Assembly: GCA_000431975.1 (NCBI GenBank)
Contig: HF988516.1
Coordinates: forward strand, 1 to 7,955
Direction of reading: 5' to 3'
Source of the DNA: Prevotella sp. CAG:924
Lineage (GTDB): Bacteria > Bacteroidota > Bacteroidia > Bacteroidales > Bacteroidaceae
DNA: 7,955 nt
Below are positions 1 through 6,955 of the stretch, piece after piece. The position numbers and the translations under genes were made by a program. The number at the start of each line of letters is the position of its first letter. Position 1 is the stretch's first letter. The notes under the pieces are model-generated. The model was given only the letters and a program-made list of their open reading frames with translations, was not told where the DNA came from and did no database searches.

Positions 1-76
1 CGACAAGATCGACAAAGCCCATGGCGAAGAAGCAGAACATGACCGGGATGATATAGATGGTCTTGTTTGATTTCAT
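1..76 (-). CDS. MFS sugar permease, N-terminal fragment (runs off left edge)
   Basis: An ATG at 76 opens a minus-strand frame that stays open for 25 codons to the window edge. It reads MKSNKTIYIIPVMFCFFAMG and continues FVDLV. A short basic/polar N-terminus runs directly into a hydrophobic helix with the FFAMGFVDLV pattern, which is typical of the first transmembrane segment of Bacteroidetes MFS sugar permeases (the FucP / glucose-galactose transporter group). By family, such proteins import monosaccharides, or sometimes sucrose, across the inner membrane by proton symport. It is the last visible gene of the cluster, 108 bp downstream of the alpha-galactosidase, where it would take up the galactose, glucose, fructose or sucrose released in the periplasm. 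A long hairpin sits in its leader, ending 17 nt before the ATG. Only about 25 of an expected 400 or so residues are visible, so the substrate cannot be read. Confidence 0.75.
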   Translation of the reverse strand, partial: MKSNKTIYIIPVMFCFFAMGFVDLV

Positions 77-93
77 GTGTTATTTAATTCTAT

Positions 94-146
94 TTCGGTG
101 CAAGAAGGCAAGTTATCGTTATTTTAACTTGCTTTCCTGCACCGAA
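94..146 (-). promoter_or_regulatory. Long intercistronic hairpin between alpha-galactosidase and permease genes
   Basis: Two 22-nt arms (94-115 and 125-146) are inverted copies with 20 of 22 positions complementary, separated by a 9-nt loop (TCGTTATTT on the plus strand). In the minus-strand transcript one of the two mismatches becomes a G-U pair and the other is C-A. The hairpin lies 38 nt after the GH36 stop and ends 17 nt before the permease ATG. No U-tract follows it on either strand, so it does not fit a classic intrinsic terminator. An mRNA-processing or stabilising element, or control of permease translation, is more likely. The structure is visible; the role is inferred. Confidence 0.7.
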
Positions 147-184
147 GGACTTAGATTGAATATTAGCTTAATAAGGGAAGAGAG

Positions 185-2365
185 TTACATGGCCGTCAGC
201 TCCAGTACATGGCTCGAGCCGTCAACGGCAGAGAGGAGAGGCAGGCCGATCTTCATGAGATAGTCACCTGTGAATGATCCGGAAAGACCTTCCTGACCCT
301 TTGCGAGGTTGATCTCCTTGACGGTGTAAGTCAGTGTGGGGTTGAGGCCTTGCAGCTTCACGTTGAGCACAGGCTCCTTGAAGCGTGGATGCAGGTCGTA
401 GGCAAATACGACGGCGCTCTTCTTGTCTTTGGTCACATAGTTGACGGCGGCGTGGTTGCTCTCATAAGGTGAGATCAGCTTGAACATGTCACCATCGAGG
501 ATGACGGGCTCCAGTCTGTGGTAGTTGGCTACGGCTTGTTGGCAGAGCGCGTAGTCCTCTGGTGAGAGCGATGCCATGTTGATATCGAAGCCGAGCTTGC
601 ACATGCTTGCCACATCGAGGCGGAATTTCATGCTGGTGTTCTTGTTCCATTCAGTGACGTGGGACGCCATGGCTTTAACGGGGAAGAACTTCGACATGCT
701 CCACTGGATGTAGACACGCTCAAACGGGTCGGTGTCATCGGAGCACCAGAACTCGGTGAAATATTTCAGAGCCTCGTAGTCGCAGCGTGCACCACCTCCC
801 GAGCAGAGCATCATCGGCAGGTCGGGATATTTGGCTGCTACACGATGAATCACATTGTAGAGCCCTCTGACATAATCGACGTAGAGATTGCCTTGATCTT
901 GGTGCAGGTAGGGCGAATAGATATTGGTGATAGGGCTGTTGCAGTCCCATTTGAAATAGGCTACGCCGGGATTCTGCGTCAATATCTTGTCAATGATGCC
1001 GAACACATAGTCCTGTACTTTTGGATTGGCCAGGTCGAGGACGAGCTGGTTACGGTAGTAATAGGGCTTGCGTGCAGGTTGCATGATGACCCAGTCGGGA
1101 TGTTTCTCAAAGAGCTTGCTCTTGGGATTGACCATCTCCGGCTCTATCCACAGACCAAACTTCACTCCGGCCTCGTCGGCAGCTTTGGTAAGGGCCTTGA
1201 TTCCTCCGGGCAGTTTGAAGTGGTTGGGCTCCCAGTCACCCAGGCCGGCCTTGTCATCGTTTCTGGGATACTTGTTGGCAAACCATCCGTCATCGAGGAG
1301 GAACATGTCTACTCCCAGTTTCTTGGCTTCTTTCATCAAGTCGGAGAGACTTTGCTGGTTGAAGTCAAAAGCTGTGCTCTCCCAGTTGTTCAGAAGTGTC
1401 ATACGGTCGCCTGTTCCGTTCTTTAGCTGATAGAGTCGCGCCCAGTCATGGAGATCGCGGCTGGCAGGACCTGAGCCTTGATCACCGAGCGTGAAGATGA
1501 ACTCCGGCGTGACGAAAGTATTACCCGGTTTCAGCTTGTAGGCAGAAGCATAGGGGTTGATGCCCGGGATGACGCGCAGGCCACCTACGTTGTCCACTTC
1601 GAAGGTACATCTGAAGTTACCGGTCCATGCTATCGTTCCAAGCATCACACGGCCTGTGTTTTCGGTGGCGGGAGCGTCCAGATCCAGCTCGAAGAACGGC
1701 TGTGAGTGCATGGCTGCTCGTGTGCCGAGCTTGGTGTCGATAATTTTCTTACCGAAGGTGAGCTGCTGCACGGCAGGCTGGGCCTCACGGGCCCAGTCGC
1801 CATGGTAGTTGGTGAGGAAATACTTCTGAGAATTGAAGTAGAGCATGGTGCTGGCGTACTTCCAAAGTGAGATGTCTTGGTTCTCGTTGTTGGTGATCTC
1901 ACTCCATGCCTTGATGACATTCTGTTTGGGGTAGGCAGCATAGTGAAGGCGCACTTCAACGGCATACACACTGTCAGCGAGGGTTATGATGGTCTCCGTA
2001 CCTCCTTCTATCGCTTTCGTCTGCGAGTCCTTATAGTAAAGGTAGGTGGTATTGTTGCCGTCAGGATGTGTCAGTGCCAGTGCCGGTTCGAAGAAGTCTT
2101 CGCCACCCGAACACATATATGCCTCATGGCCACGCTTGCTTACGCTTGCATCGGAGCCGGTGTCCATGGTCCAGTCGAGTTTGTCGGCATCGGAAGCGTT
2201 GAGGAGCTTGTCGCCGAGATAAACCATGTATAGGCGTCCGTTATTGTTGACCTGCAGAATCAGATCGGTGTTGTCGGTAGACACGCGGATCGTCTTTTGT
2301 GCGAAGGCAGCCATTGTCGTGATCAGCAGAGCTGTCATGATCATGCAGAGCTTTTTCATCGTCAT
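185..2365 (-). CDS. Secreted GH36 alpha-galactosidase
   Basis: This is a retaining alpha-galactosidase that removes terminal alpha-linked galactose from melibiose, raffinose, stachyose or similar sugars. Numbering is from the ATG at 2365 (726 aa, normal for full-length GH36). Residues 1-22 are a signal peptide ending AFA|Q, so the enzyme is probably periplasmic. Roughly 25-290 is the N-terminal beta-sandwich, 295-630 the (beta/alpha)8 barrel and the rest the C-terminal beta domain. Diagnostic motifs are LLDDGWF (356-362), GLGDWEPN (374-381), WIEPEMV (406-412), KWDCN with nucleophile Asp474, CSGGGAR (521-527) and WCSDDTDP with probable acid/base Asp543. No frameshift or missing catalytic residue is seen. 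An in-frame TTG at 2383 would overlap the GH32 stop and add residues before the signal peptide, so the ATG at 2365 is preferred; 2359 is also possible. It starts 7 bp after the GH32 stop, so the two are very likely cotranscribed. The family call is firm; the natural substrate is inferred from the neighbours. Confidence 0.95.
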   Translation of the reverse strand: MTMKKLCMIMTALLITTMAAFAQKTIRVSTDNTDLILQVNNNGRLYMVYLGDKLLNASDADKLDWTMDTGSDASVSKRGHEAYMCSGGEDFFEPALALTHPDGNNTTYLYYKDSQTKAIEGGTETIITLADSVYAVEVRLHYAAYPKQNVIKAWSEITNNENQDISLWKYASTMLYFNSQKYFLTNYHGDWAREAQPAVQQLTFGKKIIDTKLGTRAAMHSQPFFELDLDAPATENTGRVMLGTIAWTGNFRCTFEVDNVGGLRVIPGINPYASAYKLKPGNTFVTPEFIFTLGDQGSGPASRDLHDWARLYQLKNGTGDRMTLLNNWESTAFDFNQQSLSDLMKEAKKLGVDMFLLDDGWFANKYPRNDDKAGLGDWEPNHFKLPGGIKALTKAADEAGVKFGLWIEPEMVNPKSKLFEKHPDWVIMQPARKPYYYRNQLVLDLANPKVQDYVFGIIDKILTQNPGVAYFKWDCNSPITNIYSPYLHQDQGNLYVDYVRGLYNVIHRVAAKYPDLPMMLCSGGGARCDYEALKYFTEFWCSDDTDPFERVYIQWSMSKFFPVKAMASHVTEWNKNTSMKFRLDVASMCKLGFDINMASLSPEDYALCQQAVANYHRLEPVILDGDMFKLISPYESNHAAVNYVTKDKKSAVVFAYDLHPRFKEPVLNVKLQGLNPTLTYTVKEINLAKGQEGLSGSFTGDYLMKIGLPLLSAVDGSSHVLELTAM

Positions 2366-2372
2366 ACTGGAA

Positions 2373-4268
2373 TTACATGCCAAGTTTATAAACCTTTATC
2401 TGCGAGAAAGTGGACTTGCCGCCCTCAGAGTAGAATTTGACAGAGTCATAGGGCTTGGTCGGGAATACGAGGTTGGTCATGGCAATGCGTCCGCCATCGA
2501 CGAAGAGTTCTACGGAACACTTGTCAACGAAGACGTCTACATGATAAGTCTTGCCCTCGCAGAGGTTCAGCGGAGCCCATGTGCCGAGTGCGAAGTCGTT
2601 CTGATAGTTAATGGCATTTTCTATGCGCATAGGTTTCTGTCCCTTGCTAGCACGTGCGGCGTCGGCCTTCTTCTCGATGTCATGAGGCTCAGCCAGTTTG
2701 CCAAAGTCGGTCAGTCCGCTTTGTGTACGATCCATTACGGCACGCATCTGCTTGAGGTCGAGATAGATCATGGTCTTCTCGTTCTTGTCGTTGTAGATCT
2801 CTATTCCGGCTGTTCCGTCAGCAGCGGGCGTGACATCGAATTCCATCTCGAAGGCTCCGTCGAATCCGGCAGCAATGCCTTTCTTCTCAACACTTGCGTC
2901 GGTCTTTATATTTTCGATGGTCTTCGTATCCTTTCTGATGGCTTTCACCTCAGGAGCGACATTGGCAGCTACATAGTAGTGACCGTCCTTAGTGTAGAGT
3001 GAGAGCTCGCGTGGCAGGGCATTGGCACCTCTGTACTGCTTGATGGGGGTGACGTTGGCATACTGCCAGTTACTCATCCACGGCAGGGCGATCACGCGGT
3101 CACCGGTGTTAGAGAAGCATACGGTCGCATAGTGGTCCTTACCATAATCGAGCCACTTGGGTACGTGCGGGTCGTCAACACAAGTGAAGTTCTTTCCATC
3201 AAAGTCGCCTACGAAATATTCTGTTGCGCTTCCGCCGAAGAGACAACCGGGATTAACGTTCATGAGCATGACGTACTTCATGTTGTTCTTATCACCGTTT
3301 ACAGGCAGCTTGACGAAGTCAGGACACTCATACTGGCAGGGCTGCATGCCGTAGCCACGTCCGAAACCACTGATATAAGTCCATTTCTTCAAGTCGTTGG
3401 AGGTGTAGAAGCGCATCTCCTTGTCGGCAGACACGATCATGTACCATGCCTTTGCCGGCTCATACCAGAACACTTTCGGGTCGCGGAAGTCTTTGAGTCC
3501 GTCGAAAGGTCTGAGCACAGGGTTACCCTCATATTTGGTGAAGGTGCGTCCGTTGTCGGTGCTGTATGCCATGCACTGTATCTGACCGTTCTTGTCGCTG
3601 GCCGATGTATAGAGGGCGATGATGGCTCCGTTGCCATATCCGGCCGTGTTATCCTTGTCTACGACAGAGCTACCTGAGAAGATGTGTCCCAGAGTGTCGC
3701 GTGCGATGGCGGGCTGGAGCTCTTTCCAGTGCATCAGGTCAGTGCTGACAGCGTGTCCCCAGTGCATGTTGCCCCACTTGGATCCGTAGGGATTATACTG
3801 GAAGTAGAGGTGATATTCACCGTCCTTATACACCATGCCGTTGGCATCGTTCATCCATCCGTAGGAAGGAGTGTGGTGGTAGATGGGACGATAATAGTCG
3901 GTGTTCTCGACGCTCCATGTGTCAGACATGGTGAGGTTCTTGAGTGCGAGGGCATCAGGACTGATGTTGAGGATCTTCACGGTAGCTGTCTTGCCGTTGC
4001 CCAGTGCGAAGGGTACGCAATAGTCGGTCTTCTGTTGGGCTAGTCTGACGTCCATCCATGTGTCGGCAGGAGAGCCGGTGGAGAGCAATACTTTTGCCTC
4101 GTCCTTATTCTCTTCTATGGGGAGTATGAGATATTTCTTGGGGTTGTTGATCTTGACGATGGTGGTGTCGCCACTACGGGTTACCTTTATGTCTTGTGCT
4201 GATGCAGCAGATGCGGGAAGAAGGCATGCGGCGGCAAAAATGGTTGCAAGTTTATTCATGTTATTCAT
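2373..4268 (-). CDS. Secreted GH32 beta-fructosidase (invertase/levanase/inulinase type)
   Basis: GH32 enzymes hydrolyse beta-fructofuranosyl bonds in sucrose, raffinose, inulin or levan. The 631-aa product has a signal peptide (1-24, ASA|Q), suggesting the periplasm. An N-terminal beta-rich region of about 95 residues precedes the catalytic domain, as in many Bacteroides GH32 proteins. The five-bladed propeller spans about 128-430 and carries WMNDANG (138-144, nucleophile Asp141), YHLYFQYNP (152-160), FSGS (197-200), FRDP (261-264, transition-state Asp263) and YECPD (313-317, acid/base Glu314). IALPWMSNWQYAN (393-405) and RGANALPREL (413-422) are also typical. A C-terminal beta-sandwich (about 450-631) holds SVELFVDGG (585-593). 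The NDPNG box reads NDANG, a Pro-to-Ala change. The ATG at 4268 follows an A-rich leader; ATG 4259 is an alternative. A Cys at 15 is a weak lipobox, but the hydrophobic core continues past it. The gene is intact. Exo versus endo action and sucrose versus fructan preference cannot be settled here. Confidence 0.95.
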   Translation of the reverse strand: MNNMNKLATIFAAACLLPASAASAQDIKVTRSGDTTIVKINNPKKYLILPIEENKDEAKVLLSTGSPADTWMDVRLAQQKTDYCVPFALGNGKTATVKILNISPDALALKNLTMSDTWSVENTDYYRPIYHHTPSYGWMNDANGMVYKDGEYHLYFQYNPYGSKWGNMHWGHAVSTDLMHWKELQPAIARDTLGHIFSGSSVVDKDNTAGYGNGAIIALYTSASDKNGQIQCMAYSTDNGRTFTKYEGNPVLRPFDGLKDFRDPKVFWYEPAKAWYMIVSADKEMRFYTSNDLKKWTYISGFGRGYGMQPCQYECPDFVKLPVNGDKNNMKYVMLMNVNPGCLFGGSATEYFVGDFDGKNFTCVDDPHVPKWLDYGKDHYATVCFSNTGDRVIALPWMSNWQYANVTPIKQYRGANALPRELSLYTKDGHYYVAANVAPEVKAIRKDTKTIENIKTDASVEKKGIAAGFDGAFEMEFDVTPAADGTAGIEIYNDKNEKTMIYLDLKQMRAVMDRTQSGLTDFGKLAEPHDIEKKADAARASKGQKPMRIENAINYQNDFALGTWAPLNLCEGKTYHVDVFVDKCSVELFVDGGRIAMTNLVFPTKPYDSVKFYSEGGKSTFSQIKVYKLGM

Positions 4269-4353
4269 AGGTGATTTTTTTATTAATTCGTGATTTCAGG
4301 CTGCAGGCTCATCCGTTAATGGTGGAGTGGACTGTAGCATTGTAGTTTTTGTA

Positions 4354-4396
4354 TATATTCCGGTACCGTAGCAATGGCTACGAGTACCGGAATATA
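4354..4396 (-). promoter_or_regulatory. Long intercistronic hairpin between receptor and GH32 genes
   Basis: The arms 4354-4372 and 4377-4396 pair over 19 bp (13 + 6) with one unpaired base (position 4383) and a 4-nt loop. The outer part contains the CCGGTAC / GTACCGG block. On the minus transcript it begins 38 nt after the receptor stop and lies about 85 nt before the GH32 ATG. No U-tract follows in either direction; the next bases of the minus-strand transcript read ACAAAAACUACAAU. It could be an attenuator, or a processing/stability element that lets the receptor and the enzymes be made in different amounts. The structure is visible; the role is inferred. Confidence 0.65.
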
Positions 4397-4400
4397 AGTT

Positions 4401-4420
4401 TAGGATCTGTTAGGATCTGT
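4401..4420. repeat. Tandem duplication of a 10-mer (TAGGATCTGT x2)
   Basis: TAGGATCTGT occurs twice back to back at 4401-4410 and 4411-4420, just after the receptor stop codon on the minus strand and before the hairpin. It is a short perfect tandem repeat, most simply explained by replication slippage in a non-coding spacer. No function is evident. Confidence 0.8.
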
Positions 4421-4433
4421 TCGCTTCGTTGTA

Positions 4434-6749
4434 TTAGAACCGCAACGATGCTGTGAATTCTACGGTGAAGGGGCGCAGGTAGCTACCTGTCATCAGATGG
4501 CCGTCATACTGTTTTGCCTCGTCTTTTGTGATGAGCTCGGCTCCGGCAATGCTACCCTTGGCACCAGTCTGATTGAGGAAGTTGACAACTGAGCATCCCA
4601 GTGACAGCTTCTTGTTCACCTGCCAGTTGACGCCGCCGAAAGTCTCCCAGTGTCCCTTGAAGTAGTAAGCCTCGTTGATGTTGGCGTAGGTCTTGCTGAA
4701 GTAGCGGAAGCTGGTCCAAATCTTGATGTCCTTTGTGATCATGTAGCTCGGGTCGATCTCAATGAGCACCTGAGGAATCTCTGCAACGATGTTGCCGGTG
4801 GCATTGATGCTGCCCTCGTATCCATCGGAGAACTTGACAGAAGTTTCATACTTCTTGTAGGTCGGCTTCTGGTAAGTGAAGAGGAAGTGGAAGTCGAAGC
4901 CCTTGAACGGGTGGGCAACGATGTCGGTGGTCCATCCCAGTGTCTGGATATCGTATGTAAGCGGTGCTGCCATGATCTCCTCGTTGTGCTGGAGGTTCAG
5001 GGTAGAGTTGTTGTTCGTCTTTGAGATGTAAGAGAACAATGATGTGAGGCTCAACCAAGAGTTGTTGTAATAGATACCGGCACGTCCCAGAGGTACGGAG
5101 ATCTTGTCAGTGTTAGGCAGTGTGGCCGGTGCGAAGTTCTCCAGTCTCGGGTGCTGGACGATGTATGTGAAGTCACCGGTAAAGCCGAAGCTTTTAGTCA
5201 GCTTGTAGGTAACGGCAGCGGTGAGGTCATAGTTCAGCCAGTTGTAATCGAGTGATGTGGGCTTGATGACCGTAGTGCCGTCAGGAGCAGTAGCGCCGAG
5301 ATGATAGTCGGCAAAACGTCCTACATACTCACCATTGGCGTTCTTGACAGCTGCGTTCTCGCCGTTGAGTGCCTGCCACTCGAGGCGTCCACCATAGTAG
5401 ACGTTGAGGTTAGGCGTGATGTCCCAGTCGTGCGTGATGTAGAGTGCCAGCTTGTTCTCATGGCCCTTGTAATACTCCGACGCGTTCTTGTTGAAGTCGT
5501 AGAAATAGTTGTTATGCTTGTTGGCATCGTAGAGTCTTACGGCATAGCTGCCGTCGGAAGGCACGCTCTGATCGTACATTGTGGTGTTGGAGGTGTAGTC
5601 GATGTTGTAGTACCACTCGTTGACACCGATGCGCAGGGTAGAGGTCTTGAATTTCTTAGAGAGCTCAGAAGTGAACATCAGCTCGTCGATGTCACCGCTG
5701 TTGAGACAGGACATACGGGTCTGCACATAGTCACCGGTATAGGGCGTGAGTTGTCCGTCTATTCCACGTGTGACATAATTGTATGCGTTGTTTCCGCTTA
5801 CCTTGATGAGTGACATGGGAGACTGATATACCACGGCACCGTGTGCATTGTCGTAGCGACCGATGATTTTCCATGTCAGTCCGTTGTCCCATCTGTAGGT
5901 GTTCATGAGGGTCACCTCGCTGGAGCGGTTCTCAGAAGCATCATACAAGGTGGTCTGCTTCAACTGACCGGTACGCATGTCGCGGTACACGATGTTGTTG
6001 TCGGTAGGCAGGTAGGAGGTCGTTCCAAGCTTGAAGTCGCCATACTCCTTGACACTTCCGTCACCTACATATATAAAAGGTGCTGACTGTGTGGCAAAGG
6101 TATAGACAGGATGGCTGTTGGAATAGTGGTAGATGGCTGTGAACTCACCGCGACCTTTGTCGTAGAGCTTGGTCAGGGCAGCCTTGTAGATCTGCGTGCG
6201 GTCCTGATAAGGGGTGAGTTTGATCTTGAAAGTTCCCGGATCGAAGTCCTGGTACATGTTGGCACTGTAGTACCAGCCATTGCCGATTGAGCCGGTGAGG
6301 TTCAGGGAGAACTCCTGAAGTCCGAAATGATTTGACTTGTAGTCAAGCTTTCCATGAAAACCTTCCTGACCGAGTTGGGTGAAGGAGTTGACGGCATATC
6401 CGATGTTGCCGGTGGTGATGGCCGTCTCTGAAATTTTCAGAAGTCCAACATGACTTAAACTTGCGTCCGAACGCCAGTTGGAGTTAACAGAATGCGGGTT
6501 AGTAGCATAAGTAACCGGCAGACCGTTTTCAAGTACATTGACATCGGCCGAGGGTAGACCAATCTGGATCTCACGAGGGCCGTTAGCACTTGATGCGTTG
6601 AGCATCACGTTGCGGTTGCCTTCCTCTTTTGAGGAACCTTCATTATCGCTCTTATTTGTCTGTGCTTGGACGCAAGTAGAGGCAAATAATGACATAAGGG
6701 CAACCAAACCAAATCTTGTTGATGTTTGATGGAATATTCTCATAATCAT
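4434..6749 (-). CDS. TonB-dependent outer-membrane receptor, probable oligosaccharide transporter, with divergent short plug
   Basis: The product is 771 aa from the ATG at 6749; ATG 6743 is nearly as good, and the TTG at 6752 is less likely. Residues 1-29 are a signal peptide ending VQA|Q. After a short polar linker, residues 48-125 resemble a reduced TonB plug: IQIGLPSADVNVLENGLPV (61-79) matches the shape of the usual IRG...V.VL.DGVPV segment, and VGLLKISETAITTGNIGYAV (101-120) matches the usual IEVLRGP..ALYG...GGVI segment. From about 130 to the end come alternating aromatic/polar strands with Asn/Asp/Gly turns, typical of a large beta-barrel. The protein ends TASLRF, an aromatic-terminal outer-membrane signature. 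No N-terminal carboxypeptidase-like (CarboxypepD_reg) domain is seen, so it is not a classical SusC, and no SusD follows it. As the first gene of the cluster it probably carries the oligosaccharide that GH32 and GH36 digest. Barrel and location are well supported; substrate is inferred. A non-TonB outer-membrane barrel is the main alternative. Confidence 0.85.
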   Translation of the reverse strand: MIMRIFHQTSTRFGLVALMSLFASTCVQAQTNKSDNEGSSKEEGNRNVMLNASSANGPREIQIGLPSADVNVLENGLPVTYATNPHSVNSNWRSDASLSHVGLLKISETAITTGNIGYAVNSFTQLGQEGFHGKLDYKSNHFGLQEFSLNLTGSIGNGWYYSANMYQDFDPGTFKIKLTPYQDRTQIYKAALTKLYDKGRGEFTAIYHYSNSHPVYTFATQSAPFIYVGDGSVKEYGDFKLGTTSYLPTDNNIVYRDMRTGQLKQTTLYDASENRSSEVTLMNTYRWDNGLTWKIIGRYDNAHGAVVYQSPMSLIKVSGNNAYNYVTRGIDGQLTPYTGDYVQTRMSCLNSGDIDELMFTSELSKKFKTSTLRIGVNEWYYNIDYTSNTTMYDQSVPSDGSYAVRLYDANKHNNYFYDFNKNASEYYKGHENKLALYITHDWDITPNLNVYYGGRLEWQALNGENAAVKNANGEYVGRFADYHLGATAPDGTTVIKPTSLDYNWLNYDLTAAVTYKLTKSFGFTGDFTYIVQHPRLENFAPATLPNTDKISVPLGRAGIYYNNSWLSLTSLFSYISKTNNNSTLNLQHNEEIMAAPLTYDIQTLGWTTDIVAHPFKGFDFHFLFTYQKPTYKKYETSVKFSDGYEGSINATGNIVAEIPQVLIEIDPSYMITKDIKIWTSFRYFSKTYANINEAYYFKGHWETFGGVNWQVNKKLSLGCSVVNFLNQTGAKGSIAGAELITKDEAKQYDGHLMTGSYLRPFTVEFTASLRF

Positions 6750-6794
6750 CAAAAGTTTTTATTTAATAGTTTAGTTATGTAAATTTTTCGACTG

Positions 6795-6802
6795 CAAATG
6801 TA
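6795..6802 (-). promoter_or_regulatory. Candidate Bacteroidetes -7 promoter element for the receptor-led operon
   Basis: The minus strand reads TACATTTG here, a perfect match to the Bacteroidetes -7 consensus TAnnTTTG. Transcription would start at about 6788-6790, giving a leader of about 40 nt before the ATG at 6749. No TTTG occurs 19-21 bp upstream where the -33 element should be, which fits a promoter needing an activator. The consensus is established knowledge; its use here is inferred. Confidence 0.6.
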
Positions 6803-6831
6803 ATGTATATTGTGTCGTATGGGTTTGAATA

Positions 6832-6870
6832 ATGTTACATAGATATATAAAAAAATCGTTCATGTAACAT
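6832..6870. promoter_or_regulatory. Pair of ATGTNACAT dyads, candidate operator
   Basis: ATGTTACAT (6832-6840) and ATGTAACAT (6862-6870) are each a 4-1-4 dyad and are also exact reverse complements of one another. Their centres are 30 bp apart, close to three helical turns. Relative to the predicted start they sit at about -47 and -77, a usual position for an activator or for a repressor that loops DNA. No regulator gene lies in the window, so the binding protein is unknown. Confidence 0.5.
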
Positions 6871-6900
6871 ATTTAGCATTATACAAGCAGTTATAGCCGC

Positions 6901-6931
6901 AATATTCGTATGTATTTAATAAATATTCATA
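6901..6931. promoter_or_regulatory. 21-bp-spaced direct repeats AATATTC(G/A)TA
   Basis: AATATTCGTA (6901-6910) and AATATTCATA (6922-6931) match at 9 of 10 positions and are spaced 21 bp start to start, two helical turns. Direct repeats at this spacing are typical of AraC-type DNA-binding domains, including those of hybrid two-component regulators. The DNA is A/T-rich, so chance similarity is possible. Confidence 0.3.
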
Positions 6932-6941
6932 CTATGAACGT

Positions 6942-6955
6942 TTTCTTTAAAGAAA
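6942..6955. repeat. 14-bp perfect palindrome TTTCTTTAAAGAAA
   Basis: TTTCTTT is followed directly by its reverse complement AAAGAAA. It lies about 155 bp upstream of the predicted transcription start of the receptor gene. It may be a regulator site or a product of the A/T-rich composition. Confidence 0.4.

Noticed and set aside
94..146. Rho-independent terminator between GH36 and the permease
   Set aside because: The stem is long, but the bases after it are AUAGAAUUAAAUAACAC on the minus transcript, with no U-tract. The plus side lacks one as well, and the permease continues the same functional cluster.
659..1426. 255-codon open frame on the plus strand
   Set aside because: It lies wholly antisense to the GH36 gene, whose catalytic motifs are unmistakable. 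The translation shows no family features, so it is a shadow of codon usage on the other strand.
2226..3002. 258-codon open frame on the plus strand
   Set aside because: Antisense to the end of GH32 and the start of GH36, and it crosses the gene junction. No motifs, signal peptide or plausible leader.
4224..4226. Lipoprotein cysteine in the GH32 signal peptide (Cys15)
   Set aside because: The preceding AAA is a poor lipobox, the hydrophobic core runs on past the Cys, and a good signal peptidase I site (ASA|Q) follows.
5301..5813. 170-codon Val-rich open frame on the plus strand
   Set aside because: Antisense to the receptor barrel. Its Val-rich composition is the reverse complement of Tyr/Asn/Asp codons in beta-strands, not a membrane protein.
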